A stretch of 64,000 nucleotides of DNA, taken from the NCBI RefSeq assembly GCF_040958095.1, contig NC_091195.1, forward strand, positions 30,004,324 to 30,068,323. The letters are read 5' to 3'. The position numbers and the translations under genes were made by a program. A model generated the notes under the pieces. It was given only the letters and a program-made list of their open reading frames with translations. It made no database searches and was not told the DNA's origin. Below are positions 1 through 11,072 of this stretch, piece after piece. The stretch's first letter is position 1. Each line of letters opens with the position of its first letter. This stretch comes from Procambarus clarkii. Lineage: Eukaryota; Arthropoda; Malacostraca; Decapoda; Cambaridae.

Positions 1-522
1 TCAATATATCATTTATTCAATGTTATATGATGTAACTATATAACCTGAGCTTGTAAAAGCACCTTCATCACCTTCAGTGATCAAGTGCTTAATTGCACAC
101 TAGTTTCTTTATCAGCTATCTCACCCTGTCAGAGTAAATGAGACAGATGTATGTGAATGCATGTGTGTGTATATATGTATGTATATGTATGGGTATAAAG
201 TATATATGGAAGCTGATCAGAATTACATTTCACCTTTGTGAATGTACATTAATGACACTATGTAAAAGACACATCAAACACTTTATGTAGGGCATACGTA
301 AATCTGTGTATCTATGTATTTACGTATGTAGGTTAGCTTAGCATTTTAAAAGCACCGAATCACCTTCTGTGGTTGAGTGTTCAATAAACCCTTGAACTCT
401 ATGTTTAACATTTCTCTAACCCTGTCCATGGAGGACAGAAGAAAATGTATATATACTGGTTAGCATTGTAAATGTGTGGCCACGTCTGTGGTAGAAAATA
501 ATAATAAAAAAAAAAAAAAAAA
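1..522. other. AT-rich sequence without a gene, ending in an A-tract
   Basis: No coding region is convincing here. Two diverged direct copies of a motif with 'aaaagcacc' followed by a 'caccttc...gtg' block occur near 50-90 and 345-380. An A-rich tail (about 486-523) follows a stretch resembling the 3' end of a retroposed element. It would lie within or beyond intron 2 of the MRI1 gene (minus strand), because exon 3 is not visible in the window. Confidence 0.4.
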
Positions 523-539
523 AAAGTACCTTCCTCCCT

Positions 540-1520
540 TGGGTAAAAGTGACCATGTCTTTTAGGGAATAAAGTATGCAAAGCGTTATTATCTGGAAGA
601 AAACGAGGTTGAAGCAGTTTTAAAACCTGATTTCAGGAGAGGTCATTATGGGGAACTCAGACATTTCTTAAAGGAATTTGACTGGAAAGACTTGCTGCTA
701 GGACAAAGTACATGAGATGTATGTCAAGTTTTGTGAAATATATGATAAAGGCACAACAAAATTTATACCAAAGTAGAGATGCAAAACTAGGAAACAGGAT
801 TGGTTCAACAGAAATTGCGAGAGGGCCAGAGACCAAAAGACACAAAAATGGAATCAATATAGGAAGAGGCCAAACCCCCAAACATGCCAGCGATACAAAG
901 ATGTGAGAAACAACTACACAGCCGTGAGGAGAGGCAGAAAAAAATTTGAAAAAGTGATAGCATACAAATGTAAAACAGAACCAGGCCTATTTTACAAATT
1001 CATAAACAACAAATTGCAGGTAAAGGATAATATTCAGAGGTTGAAAAAGGGAAACAGATTCACAGAAAATGAAAAGGAAATATGTGAAACATTAAACGAA
1101 AAGTTCCAGAGTGTGTTTGTACAAAATGAAATCTTCAGAGAACCAGACACAATGAGAATTCCAGAGAACAACATAGAGGTGTCTAGAGAGGAAGTGGAAA
1201 ATATGCTAAAGGAGCTAAGTAAGAACAAAGCAGTTGGTCCAGATGGAGTTTCACCATGGGTTCTGAGAGACTGTGCATCTGAACTCAGCATTCCACTTCA
1301 CCTGATTTTTCAGGCATTTCTGTTTACAGGAGTCGTAACAAGACGCGTGGAAAAAGGCTACCATAGTTCCAATATACAAAAGTGGTGGCAGGGAAGACCC
1401 CCCTTAATTATAGACCTGTATCGTTGACACGTGTAATAGTCAAAATATTACAAGTTATATGACAGGAAGCTGGGAAGACGGGACACCACGAGCGTAGCTC
1501 TCCTCCTGTATCTACACTTT
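540..1520 (+). mobile_element. CR1-like LINE remnant (type C), internally deleted
   Basis: The plus strand encodes the linker and start of a CR1-like reverse transcriptase: an acidic/basic linker (903-1190), then KNKAVGPDGVSPWVL near 1218-1262. The frame breaks after about 1340. At about 1450 the sequence jumps from the RT 'YRPVSLT' zone directly to the 3' end that the related copy carries at 13650-13733 (a short block with ACCACGAGCGTAGCTC and a tail with 'acactt.ggtaatt'). It is therefore 5' truncated and lacks most of RT. The same family interrupts the DIRS element at 8770-13733. It is non-functional. Confidence 0.85.
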
Positions 1521-1550
1521 GGTAATTTACTTCTTTTCCCTGCTGAAGAT

Positions 1551-1775
1551 GCTCAACCACTTGGGGTGGTCGGTAGAGCGATGGTCTCGCTTCATGAAGG
1601 TCGGCGTTCAATCCCCGACCGTCCAAGTGGTTGAGCACTATTCCTTACCCCCCCCCCCCCCGTCACATCCCAAATCCATATCCTGACCCCTTCCCAGTGC
1701 TATATAGTCGTAATGGCTTGGCACTCTCCCCTGATAATTCCCTTCCCTTCCTCCAGCACCTTAATTTAATTAAAA
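1551..1775 (+). mobile_element. tRNA-derived SINE with an extended acceptor stem
   Basis: A tRNA-like head carries an A-box-like segment near 1572-1582 and a B-box-like GTTCAATCCCC near 1607-1617, with a perfect T-arm stem (GTCGG/CCGAC). A perfect 14-bp inverted repeat, GCTCAACCACTTGG at 1551-1564 and its complement at 1623-1636, brackets the head and extends the acceptor stem well beyond the 7 bp of a tRNA. A C-run (about 1649-1662) and a non-tRNA body follow. I read it as a SINE, not a working tRNA gene. Confidence 0.75.
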
Positions 1776-2444
1776 CTTACAAGATGTGTCAAATTTGAAG
1801 TACTATATTCATTGTTGAGAACTTTAACTGAATTTTTCTGTATGAACAGATTTTTCAACTTTGAGCCACCTTTAAAAATATCAGTTTCTGCCCAGTTCTC
1901 ACCATTTTTATATATTATGTGCAAAGCTCTCAGTTCTAAGTTGTCCTAAGGGTCGTTTAGTCAAAGCCATAACATTTGGAGATATAAATTTTGGGCATCT
2001 AAATTTTCCACATACAGTATTTGGATGGCAACATTGAAAAAATGTTTTACAGTAAACTATACTCTCAAAGGAATTATTTCCTTAGGAACATCAACGTTAT
2101 ATGCCATTCTGAGACAATAGTTAATAAAATAACAATTGGTGACATTTGAATATTTTTAAGCTAATTTGAAATTGTGAATTTTTTTTCTATTTTTTTTTTA
2201 ACTTTTTTCTGTTCATGGTATGATATTGATCCATCAGGAAAAGTTGGAGCATTTATCATGAAGATATTATTCACAAAAAATTGTGTGTGTTTGAGGAAGT
2301 TTTGGTACACAAGCACCGGGCCCCTTAACACCAGACAGCATTTTCACGTATTCTTTAAAATGACATGCATTTTTATTAGAATTAAACTGAAATTAAAACC
2401 ATTAAATGCCTACTACTGCAGAAATAGTTTGATATGGTACTCAC
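1776..2444. other. MRI1 intron 2 sequence, no feature recognised
   Basis: This AT-rich stretch contains T-runs near 2178-2207. It lies immediately 3' (minus strand) of the exon 2 splice donor at 2444-2443, so it is the beginning of intron 2. I see no ORF, RNA or repeat that can be named. Confidence 0.5.
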
Positions 2445-2677
2445 AGTTCGATCATATCTGCAACAGTAATACTATCTTCACATAATTTTTTGCTGATAGC
2501 TGTCAGTTCATCAGCAGCTTTCTTCATGTTAACTGCAGTGGGTCGTGCTGTTACTAGATACTCCAGCTTTTCAGATATGGCTTTAAACACTTCCTCTTTA
2601 TCAGTGAATGATGAATTGATTAATTCAGTAGCAAGACTCAGGCAACCTACGATTGCAATTGCAGGAGCTCCTCGGAC
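2445..2677 (-). CDS. MRI1: Methylthioribose-1-phosphate isomerase, exon 2
   Basis: MRI1/MtnA converts 5-methylthioribose-1-phosphate to 5-methylthioribulose-1-phosphate in the methionine salvage pathway (cytosolic, eIF2B-alpha/beta/delta-related fold). Reading minus, the exon opens after an acceptor TTTCTTTCACAG and encodes [19 protein letters not shown] followed by a helical stretch and [25 protein letters not shown] and TARPTAVNM are hallmark MtnA motifs that belong to the substrate pocket in the known family. It ends at a strong donor, ACT|GTGAGT (2445/2444). The exon is 233 bp: 77 codons plus two bases. It joins exon 1 in phase 0 to give KMQ-VRGAP, which matches the family's spacing. The catalytic Cys/Asp half of the protein lies in exons outside the window. 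Confidence 0.95.
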
Positions 2678-2828
2678 CTGTGAAAGAAACCAGAGTGAAA
2701 CTAGAATAGTCAATACTAAATACCTATAAATATTACATACTGGAATATGCATCAATCCCACAGCTCACAAGCTGCATTGTGCATGTTGTGCATGCTTGAC
2801 AAGTTTATATCACAAATTACTAACAAAT

Positions 2829-3157
2829 GAGGTACAGTACACATGGTTCCTGTCCTCCCTGCATTGCTAACATTTGAGGTACAGTACAAATAGTTCCTGT
2901 CCTCCCTGCATTGCTAACATTTGAGGTACAGTACAAATAGTTCCTGTCCTCCCTGCATTGCTAACATTTGAGGTACAGTACACATGGTTCCTGTCCTCCC
3001 TGCATTGCTAACATTTGAGGTACAGTACAAATAGTTCCTGTCCTCCCTGCATTGCTAACATTTGAGGTACAGTACAAATAGTTCCTGTCTTCCCTGCATT
3101 GCTAACATTTGAGGTACAGTACACATGGTTCCTGTCCTCCCTGCATTGCTAACATTT
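2829..3157. repeat. 47-bp minisatellite, seven units in an A-B-B order
   Basis: Seven head-to-tail 47-bp units start at 2829, 2876, 2923, 2970, 3017, 3064 and 3111. Units 1, 4 and 7 carry 'acacatgg' where units 2, 3, 5 and 6 carry 'acaaatag', so the order is A-B-B-A-B-B-A, a 141-bp higher-order period. The array lies about 150 bp upstream (gene sense) of the MRI1 exon 2 acceptor and abuts a SINE. Confidence 0.95.
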
Positions 3158-3330
3158 GTTAGCAGCCCCCCATGGCACAGGGGTAAGACACCCGCGCTTC
3201 ACGGATAATTTGGCCCGAGTTCATATTCTGGCTGGGGAGGATTGACTAGGCGCCACTCTTTAACTGTACACCTCTGTTCACCCAGCAGTGAATGGGGTAC
3301 CTGGTTGTTAAATGATTTGGCAGGTTGTAT
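3158..3330 (+). mobile_element. tRNA-derived SINE (CCCC-GTGGCACAG family)
   Basis: A tRNA-like head (3166-3240) contains ATGGCACAGGGGTAAGACAC as an A-box region and a decayed B box (GAGTTCATATTCTGG). The body 'ttaactgtacacctctgttcacccagcagtgaatgg' type follows. The same family occurs at 33078-33270 (minus), 33383-33545 (plus) and 40853-40977 (minus). It starts exactly where the 47-bp minisatellite ends. Confidence 0.8.
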
Positions 3331-3783
3331 TCCAGGGATGTGACGATGTCAACGTCAACGCCATTTGTTGAGTGTACCCAACCCCATTTTCTGTTCCTTG
3401 ATGGAAGGCTGTGATCTTACCGACACCTGTATAGTTTCCTCCTTACTATAAAATTTGTATTCCTCAGAAGTAATGTGTGGGGTACCTTGGTCGACAAGTC
3501 AGTACACCTGGAGTGACCAGCAAGGTCACTTGCAGTGGTCACAGTCTTGCAGTCCTGAATGCAAGATTTGTTTCAGTGGGAACAAGTAGTACCTAGTCAG
3601 GGGAAACAGTGAACTGTCTGTGGATCGTTATTATCTAATCCCGAAGTTGATCGGATAATAAATGAATTTTGTACAAATATTTTTTTATCGGACGCCAGCA
3701 CAGTCCGACGCTCGGACTCGAGAAAAAATCGGACGCCAGGGGTGTCTGAAGAGTGTGATATTGTTAATTATATTTCAATGCTT
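3331..3783. other. MRI1 intron 1 sequence, no named feature
   Basis: No ORF of interest. A short inverted motif around 'ggacgccagcacagtccgac' and a second 'atcggacgccagg' (about 3688-3750) suggest a small decayed repeat. Nothing else is recognised. Confidence 0.4.
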
Positions 3784-4300
3784 ACCTGGTTGATGGGGTT
3801 CTGGGAGTTCTTCTACTCTCCAAGCCCGGCCCGGGGTCAGACTTGACTTGTGAGAGTTTGGTCCACCAGGCTGTTGCTTGGAGCGGCCCGCAGGCCCACA
3901 TACCCACTACAGCCCGGTTGGTCTGGCACTCCTTGAAGGAAACAATCTAGTTTCCTCTTGAAGATGTCCACAGTTGTTCCTGCAATATTTCTGATGCTCG
4001 CTGGTAGGACGTTGAACAACCGTGAACCTCTGATGTTCATACAGTGTTCTCTGATTGTGCCTATGGCACCTCTGCTCTTCACTGGTTCTATTCTGCATTT
4101 TCTTCCATGTCGTTCACTCCAGTATGTTGTTATTTTACTGTGTAGATTTGGGACCTGTCCCTCCAGTATTTTCCATGTGTATATTATTTGGTATCTCTCT
4201 CGTCTCCTTTCTAGTGAGTACATTTGAAGAGCTTTGAGACGATCCCAATAATTTAGGTGCTTTATCTCGTCTATGCGCGCCGTATATGTTCTCTGTATTC
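3784..4300 (-). mobile_element. CR1-like LINE (type B), 3' end fragment
   Basis: The minus strand reads the C-terminal part of a CR1-like ORF2: LQMYSLERRRERYQIIYTW, later RLFNVLPASIRNI and FKRKLDCFL, a typical LINE C-terminal signature. The same family is more complete at 9546-11072 and as an N-terminal part at 57200-58390. The element's 3' terminus, on the left, carries the ACCAGGT-type end. It is 5' truncated near 4300 and non-autonomous. Confidence 0.85.
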
Positions 4301-4975
4301 CATACTATAACTTATTTTGAATGTATGTACTTTTACCTTAATAAACATTATCTTATTTGTCTTATCTATTCAAAAGTAAAACCAAAAAGTACCTAAATTC
4401 CTCCTCAAAGTTTCCTACCTTATGCTTTAAACTCGCACTGTATCTTGTATTACCCACTTCCTCAATATTATTACTTAAGACATATTCTTACCAGTGTAAT
4501 CACCTCTGTCGACTTATATTGTAGTTATTGGTTGATATAAAACCTTGCTACAATGTACCTTTTTATCTTACCTGATATGTTAGAGTAAGGACCTGCCCGA
4601 AATGCTAGGCATGTTAGTGGCTTTGCATGATTGTAAAAATACCAGGCTTATATAATCTCACCAACCCATTGTACTTTCTTGCAAATAAATTATTATTATT
4701 ATTTATCTTTATCTTTTATTATTTATCAGAGCTTTAATATACCAATGTGCATTAATATATTTACTAATCGCTCTCATCTTATTTTTTTCTTGCAATGTAT
4801 CTGTTATTTTATTAATTCTGCTAGAATTTACCTACTTAATATTATCTGTTAGATTAAAGACCTGCCCGAAACGCTGCGCGTACTAGTGGCTTTACAAGAT
4901 TGTAAATACTATGCTATTTATTCTCACAAACCCAATGTACCTTCTTGTATATATATAAATAAATAAATAAATAAT
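4301..4975 (+). mobile_element. Three successive L2/CR1-like LINE 3' ends
   Basis: A short A-prime tail (about 4301-4360), then two type A 3' ends (about 4361-4715 and 4716-4975). The two type A ends contain the 3'UTR hairpin (ATGC-TAG-GCAT at 4602-4612; ACGC-TGC-GCGT at 4871-4881) and the second closes with TAAA repeats (4955-4975). Such short pieces are typical of strong 5' truncation during target-primed reverse transcription. Confidence 0.75.
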
Positions 4976-5492
4976 CAGCGCTGAATGTAATGAAACACCA
5001 TTTTCTGGGCGAGTCCCGGAGGCTCCCCAGAGCTTTCCAAGGCCGATATGCTAATGTCAGACTTTGGCATCAGTCATGGGTATGAAGTTCTTAGGCCTAC
5101 CAGGGACCACGGCCAGAACCGGGCCCCCTCAGAGAGGCAAGGGGAGCAATGGCCTAAACCCCCGTGTGGTTGGAAGCATTCTATGTTTGCCATCGACCGG
5201 AATAGGCACCCAGAAAGGTAAGCGCCTCAAAACAAACCCCTATTCTGGTTAAAATTGCTACTAAAAGCCGAACTAGTGGATAGAACTCCCCAACAGAAAA
5301 GAAGCAAACTAGTGTGACGTCACACGTTGCCGCGCCGCTGTCTGCGCAGCTTCCCCCTTCCCCCGGGAGGGGGAAGGGGGAGCCCCAGACCCTCCACGCC
5401 GGCTAACCACACCTCAGTTCTTGAGGCTGGATGTCAAAAACGCAAAAAAAAAAAAGCCGACCAGAGGGAGGGAGGAATGCCGGAGAGCCTAC
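4976..5492 (-). repeat. DIRS 3' inverted terminal repeat
   Basis: Starts CAGCGCTGAATGTAATGAAA. The same sequence in inverse orientation ends the element on the right (about 14490-14968), and a second copy starts at 61344. It contains the palindrome GTGTGACGTCACAC at 5312-5325, with a CRE-type TGACGTCA core, followed by a GC-rich, C-run-rich block. Confidence 0.85.
5312..5325. promoter_or_regulatory. CRE-type palindrome in DIRS terminal repeat
   Basis: The perfect 14-bp palindrome GTGTGACGTCACAC has the TGACGTCA core bound by CREB/ATF bZIP factors. It is present at the matching place in the right terminal repeat (14640-14653), and the core is kept in the second DIRS copy (61683-61690). Preservation in three places suggests a promoter element of the retrotransposon. 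Function is inferred. Confidence 0.5.
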
Positions 5493-5573
5493 GGGACTCG
5501 CCCAGAAAATGGCGTTTCATTACATTCAACGCTGGCTTTCTGGGGGGGGAACCCCGTCGGCTCCCCGGAGCTA
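5493..5573. repeat. DIRS internal complementary region (ICR)
   Basis: Positions 5493-5534 are the reverse complement (few mismatches) of the left terminus 4976-5018. Positions 5535-5573 equal the minus-strand reading of the right terminus (about 14930-14968: TTCTGGGG...CGTCGGCTCCCCGGAGC). Together they form the predicted junction of a circularised element, as known for DIRS-1. The second copy has the equivalent at about 61850-61932. Confidence 0.85.
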
Positions 5574-5629
5574 ACTATCCACAGACGGAAAAAGAGGGAC
5601 TTACCAGGGAGGTGGTCGTCACTCACTCC

Positions 5630-6550
5630 TTAACTCAAAGCCGAGACAACTGGCTGCAACAGCCGACCCAAAGCAACACAGGCCCGACGAGGCCCAGGGA
5701 CATTCACCAGGTAACGAGCAGCCAGGACCCTGTTCGACCTCCAAAAACCCCGAGTCCGAATATCAGACCAAGACATATTCCCAAAGACAGCAGCAAGAGC
5801 CGCGAACTTACGGACGTCATGGGCACGGGGATAGACCGCAGGCTGGCTGGACTTGATAACTCTGCGGACAACCTGGGAGACCCGAACCCGCGAACAGGGA
5901 AGAAGGGAAACCGGATCAACCCAACGCGCGTCCCCGGACACAGAAGCCGTGGTGCACAAATAACGGCGAAGCGCCACAACCGGACACAAAACATGATGCA
6001 CCCCCAGCCTGACCAACCAAGCATTAACCACCCACGGACCCCTCCGGAACGCAGCAGTCTCATTCTTTGCCAGAAAAGGAGACGGCTGCAAGCGAACAAT
6101 ATACAGTACAGTAATCTCCACGACCAAAAGTGCAGAAACCCGTGCGCCAGAGGAGAGCATGAAGCTTCCCTACCCGAACCCCAGAGGCTAATGCCAACAA
6201 GAAAAGAGCCTTGGAGAAACAGTCCCGGACCGAAGGGGCCACAACGAAATGAGGAGACGAAAGGTAAGCAAGCACTCGGTCCAAAGACCAGGACGGCTCG
6301 GGCAGCGCATGAGCAGGCTGGAGGTGAAACAAGGCACGAAACACCTTGTGAAACGGCACAGACGTAACATCGATACCAAAGGCAAGCTGCAGCATTTCTG
6401 CCAGCGCCGCACGATACAAGGCGACAGTGTTAGGCATAAGATGACGGTCCTGAAACAACCATGAGAGAAAGGACAAGACCACCCTAACAGACAATGAACT
6501 AACACGACGAAGACGCAAAAAGAAACAGAAGGACTACCAGGAAACTTCAT
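5630..6550 (-). pseudogene. DIRS tyrosine recombinase (frameshifted)
   Basis: Tyrosine recombinases of DIRS elements integrate the circular DNA intermediate. Reading minus, an N-terminal core-binding domain (6240-6518; LMPNTVALYRAALAEML) is followed by the first catalytic Arg in LASGVRVGKLHALL (about 6185). After a frameshift near 6060-6160 come the H-x-x-R box in YPRAHDVRKFAAL (about 5800-5835) and the nucleophile Tyr in VLAARYLV (about 5710-5730). All RHRY elements can be seen, but in two frames, so this copy is broken. Confidence 0.85.
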
Positions 6551-6628
6551 ACTGCCACCGAGAAGAAGCCCTCAGGTGGGACACCAACAAGGAGGCCACC
6601 TGATCACCATAGGGATGATAAACTTGAG

Positions 6629-7726
6629 TCAAAAAACCCATACGCGAAGACTCAAGGAGAAGATCGAACTAGCCACGTGACGCACCGGCCCAATCTGCTG
6701 AAAGAGGCGGAGCCGCGTGAAAACCCTCGGGTTCGGACACCGAGCAAGCAGCGCCTGAAACCAAGGCTGGGCCGGGCACCAAGGGGCCAGAAGGACAACT
6801 CTCCCCTGGTAAGTCTCCAAGCGAGTCAGGACCTGGAGCAACAGCCGAACCGGGGGAAAGAGGTACAGGAACCCCCACCTCAACCAGTCTAGCCGAAAGG
6901 CATCGACCCCGACGGGCTCGCGATCGGGGAAGGGCGCCACATACACAGGAAGAGGTCCACCTCGGGGCGCCCGAACGTCTGTCAAAGCCAACGGAAGGAC
7001 AAATCGTCGACCGTCCACTCCGTGGAGAGGGGAACGAAGCGAGACAGGGCGTCGGCCAAGACGTTGGACACTCCCTGTACATGAACCGCCAGGAGAGCCA
7101 AACCCCGAGAACTCAGCAGACGAGTCACCCGAAGCGACCAACCCCAAAGAGACAAGGACCGCATCGAACCCCCGCGGTTCAGGCAATGAACCACCGGAGA
7201 GCAGTCCGAATGGAGCCGAATCGTCGATCCGCGGGCCACCCGAATCCTCCAAAGAGCAAACCACACTGCCGCGAACTTCCGCACCGTGCTGTGAGCTCGA
7301 CGGAAGGACGGGCTCACCACGCCCCTGGCCGGCCTGATGAGCACTGGTCACAAAACCCCAGTCGAGAGACGACGTATCCATGTACACATCGAGCAAGGGC
7401 TTGGGTAGGCGCCAAGGCACTGAACCCCGAAAAACCCGAAGAGGAAGCCGGAGAGGCAGCAGCCGACGCAAGACCCCCGGGGTCGAACACTGCGATCGCG
7501 AGAGGCGGAAGGGGTGACCCCGAAGGAACCAGAACAGCCGACAAAGCCAAACCCGACCCGGTGGGTAGACCACCATCGCGAAGTTCAGGCTCCCGCACAG
7601 CCCCTCGAGCAACCGCCGGGTGACCCGAGGGCCCACCAGAAACAGACGAAGGCGGGACCGCAGCCGCAGGAGAGACTCCGGAGGGAGAGACAAGGAGGCG
7701 GTCCGAGAGTCCCAAACAAGACCCAT
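6629..7726 (-). pseudogene. DIRS RT thumb / RNase H region (frameshifted)
   Basis: The first frame carries the RT thumb and the RNase H start VYMDTSSLDWGFVTSAHQAG (about 7320-7380). The remainder is in another frame (6982-7344): STVRKFAAVWFAL, IRLHSDCSPVVHCLN, NVLADALSRFVPL. DIRS RNase H normally has VREFAA, so the catalytic Glu is Lys in this copy, another sign of inactivity. The frame changes near 7330-7345. Downstream (left) the sequence leads into the recombinase. Confidence 0.8.
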
Positions 7727-7738
7727 CCAAGTCCGAAC

Positions 7739-8260
7739 CTAAGAGGGGACCAGATGGGACTTCCTCCAGATCACCAAGAACCTGAACCTGGCGAGCTGGG
7801 AAAGAACCAAATCCCTGGCTAGCAAGCAAGCTGACCGGCTGGGAGCCCAAACCAGCCAGTCGTCGAGGTAGGCCAACACCCGAACACCTAGGAGATGCAA
7901 ACGGGCTACCACAACCCGTGTAAGGCGCGTGAACACGCGAGGTGCCAGGTTCAACCCGAACGGGAGACAACGAAAGCGGTAACTCAGACGCCCCACAACA
8001 AAACCGAGCCAGTCCCTGAACCGTGGATGAATCGGGACATGCCAATAAGCGTCCCAGAGGTCCAGGGACACCATCCAAGCGCCTGGCTCCAAGAGGAGCT
8101 GAACCTGAGATAGCGTAGTCATACGAAAGGAGGGGCAATGAACCCAGGGGTTCAGGTGGGACAAGTCCAGAATGAACCGCAGGTCCACACAGTCCCGTTT
8201 CGGGACCGGAAACAGACGGGAAACCCATCTGAGGGACGACGTCATTTCGACAACACCCAA
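7739..8260 (-). pseudogene. DIRS reverse transcriptase core
   Basis: An RT of the DIRS/YR-retrotransposon type. Motifs in order: FPVPKRDCVDLRFILDLSHL, then MVSLDLWDAYWHVPIHP (first catalytic Asp), LPFGLNLAPRVFTRL, and the YLDD box in VLAYLDDWLVWA (about 7850-7890). This core is open, but the frame ends at 7739 before the thumb and RNase H, which are in another frame. It cannot make a full polyprotein. Confidence 0.88.
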
Positions 8261-8444
8261 GCGAACCCACTACAAAACGACCCAACAGAGCGCAGGGGAA
8301 GAAACCTGCCCTGCCAGCCCCGACCCCCCCAAGGGGGGGCCACCCAACGCCACCGCAGGCCGACAGACACGACCCGAAACGCCCACGAATCGTGGGACCA
8401 GGCGAGGGCGAACAGCGCAAGTCACCCCCCCCCCCATCGCCCTG

Positions 8445-8769
8445 TCAATAGGGCAAACCGCGAAAGGGCCAGTGCCCCTTACGAGACCCAGAACCCCGCA
8501 CAGAGCGAACACCGTGCCGTCCAGACGAGGGAGGGTCCGTAGTAGGAGCCGAACTCGAACCTGACACCAGTGGCCTACTACGACGAGAGGAACCCCGGGC
8601 CCTGACACGACCCTTCCGGGAAGACCCACCCTGGAACCCCCGGAAAACCAACAAGTCTGACATCAGACGACAAGCCGACAATGCAGCCTAAATAAACTGC
8701 CCCACGGCTGACTCCTCAAACAGAAGGGGACAAAAGGGCGAAGAACGCCTATGAGCCAGAGCCCAAGCA
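8445..8769 (-). pseudogene. DIRS ORF1 (gag-like), C-terminal part
   Basis: Minus-strand frame with LMSDLLVFRGFQGG and a long Arg/Ser/Gly-rich tail (RGSSRRSRPLVSG, GHWPFRGLPY), as expected for the nucleic-acid-binding end of a DIRS ORF1. An in-frame stop lies near 8690, and a CR1-like LINE cuts the ORF at about 8770. The N-terminal part resumes at 13734-13887. Confidence 0.6.
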
Positions 8770-9545
8770 GATTCACGGAAAATGAAAAGGAAATGTGTGA
8801 AACATTAAATGAAAAGTTCCAAAGTGTATTTGTACAAAATGAAATCTTTAGGGAACCAGACACAATATGAATTCCAGAGAACAACATACAGCATATAGAG
8901 GTGTCTAGAGACGAAGTGGAAAAAGGAGCTAGGAGCTCAAGGAGCTAAGTAAGAACAAAGCAGTTGGTCCGGATGGAGTTTCACCAAGGGTTCTGAGAGA
9001 ATGTGCACTGGGGCTCAGCATTCCACTTCAACTGATTTTTCAGGCATCCCTGTGTGCAGGAGTTGTAGCTGATGTGTGGAAAAAGGCTAACGTAGTTCTA
9101 ATCTACAAAAGTGGAAGCAGGGAAGACCCCCTTAATTATAGACCTGTATCATTGACAAGTGTAATAGTCAAAATATTGGAAAAAATAATTAAAACTAAAT
9201 GGGTAGAACACCTGGAGGAAAACGACATAATATCAGATAGACAGTATGGTTTTCGATCTGGAAGATCCTGTGTAACGAACTTACTCAGTTTTTATGATCG
9301 AGCCACAGATTTTACAGGAAAGAGATGGTTGGGTTGACTGCATCTATCTGGACCTAAAAAAGGCTTTCGACAGAGTTCCCCATAAGAGGTTGTTCTGGAA
9401 ACTGGAACATATTGGAGGAGTGACAGGTAAGCTACTAACATCGATGAAAAATTTCCTGACAGAAAAATGAGGGCCGTAATCAGAGACAAGGTATCGGACT
9501 GGAGGAGTGTCACGAGTGGAGTACCACAAGGTTCAGTTCTTGCAC

Positions 9546-11072
9546 CGGTACCTGGTTACCTGGTTGATACCTGGTTGATGGGGTTCTGGGAGTTCTTCTA
9601 CTCCCCAAGCCCGGCCCGAGGACAGGCTTGACTTATGAGAGTTCTGAGAGTTCACTGGTTCTATTCTACATTTTCTTCCATATCGTTCACTCCAGTACGT
9701 TGTTATTTTACTGTGTAGATTTGGTACTTGGCCCTCCAGTATCTTCCAGGTGTATATTATTTGATATCTCTCTCGTCTTCTTTCTAGTGAGTACATTTGG
9801 AGGGCTTTGAGACGATCCCAATAATTTAGGTGCTTTATTGCGTCTATGCGTGCCGTATATGTTCTCTGTATTCCCTCTATTTCAGCAATCTCTCCTGCTT
9901 TGAAGGGGGAAGTGAGTACTGAGCAGTACTCAAGACGGGACAACACAAGTGACTTGAAGAGTACAACCATTGTGATGGGATCCCTGGATTTGAATGTTCT
10001 CGTAATCCATCCTATCATTTTTCTGGCTGTCGCAATATTTGCTTGATTATGCTCCTTAAACGTTAGGTCGTCAGACATTATTATTCCCAAATCCTTTACA
10101 TGCTGTTTTCCTACTATGGGTACATTTGATTGTGTTTTGTACTCTGTATTATGTTTAAGGTCCTCATTTTTACCGTACCTGAGTACCCGGAATTTATCAC
10201 TGTTAAACATCATGTTATTTTCTGATGCCCAGTCGAAAACTTTATTAATATCAGCTTGAAGTTTTTCAATGTCCTCAGTCGAGGTAATTTTCATACTGAT
10301 TTTTGTGTCATCTGCAAAGGATGATACGAAGCTGTGACTTGTATTTTTGTCTATATCTGATATGAGAATAAGGAAAAGCAGCGGTGCAAGGACTGTACCC
10401 TGCGGTACAGAGCTTTTCACTGCACTTGGACTAGATTTTATATATTTGACCATTACTCGCCGAGTCCTGTTTGACAGAAAACTGAGTATCCAGCGTCCTA
10501 CTTTACCGGTTATTCCCATTAACTTCATTTTGTGTGCTATCACGCCATGGTCACATTTATCGAAAGCCTTTGCGAAGTCCGTGTATATCACATCAGCATT
10601 CTGTTTTCTTCTAATGCCTCAGTGACTTTGTCGTAGTGCTCAAGTAGCTGTGAGAGGCACAATCTTCCCACTCGAAATCCATGTTGGCCTGGGTTGTGAA
10701 GGTCATTGGTCTCCATGAAATTGGTGACCTGACTCCTAATCACTCTCTCAAATACTTTTATGATGTGCGATGTTAGTACAACTGGTCTATAATTTTTTGC
10801 CAATGCTTTGCTCCCTCCCTTGTGTAGAGGGGCTATGTCTGCTACTTTAAGTGCATCTGGTATCTCCCCCGTGTCCAAGCTCTTCCTCCACACTATACTG
10901 AGTGCCTGTGCTACCGGCACTTTGCATTTCTTTATAAATATTGAATTCCATGAGTCTGGACCTGGGGCCGAGTGCATGGGCATGTTTTCAATTTCTTTTT
11001 CCAAATTTTAGTGCGCTCGTGTTTATATCAGTTATATTTACAGGGGTTTGAATATCCCGCATAAAGATGTTC
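9546..11072 (-). mobile_element. CR1-like LINE (type B), inserted in minus orientation
   Basis: The minus strand encodes a CR1-like RT: MPMHSAPGPDSWNSIFIK and NYRPVVLTSHIIKVFERVI, QHGFRVGRLCLSQLL (10588-11004), then MIYTDFAKAFDKCDHGVI, SVPQGTVLAPLLF and SSFADDTKISMKI with an intact FADD (9533-10591). One frame change lies near 10590. The 3' end on the left has the repeated ACCTGGTT/GATACC motif (9546-9580). It interrupts the type C RT between GVPQGSVLAP and the FADD region. Confidence 0.88.

Noticed and set aside
1..2444. Search for MRI1 exon 3
   Set aside because: No minus-strand frame resembles the following part of the family (the catalytic-Cys region), so exon 3 should lie left of the window.
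2829..3157. CRISPR-like appearance of regular repeats
   Set aside because: The units are contiguous without unique spacers, in animal DNA; it is a minisatellite.
5327..8564. Long plus-strand frames opposite the DIRS genes (346, 180, 134 codons)
   Set aside because: They are shadows of the GC-rich minus-strand RT/RNase H/recombinase; their composition is low-complexity Pro/Arg and no motif is present.
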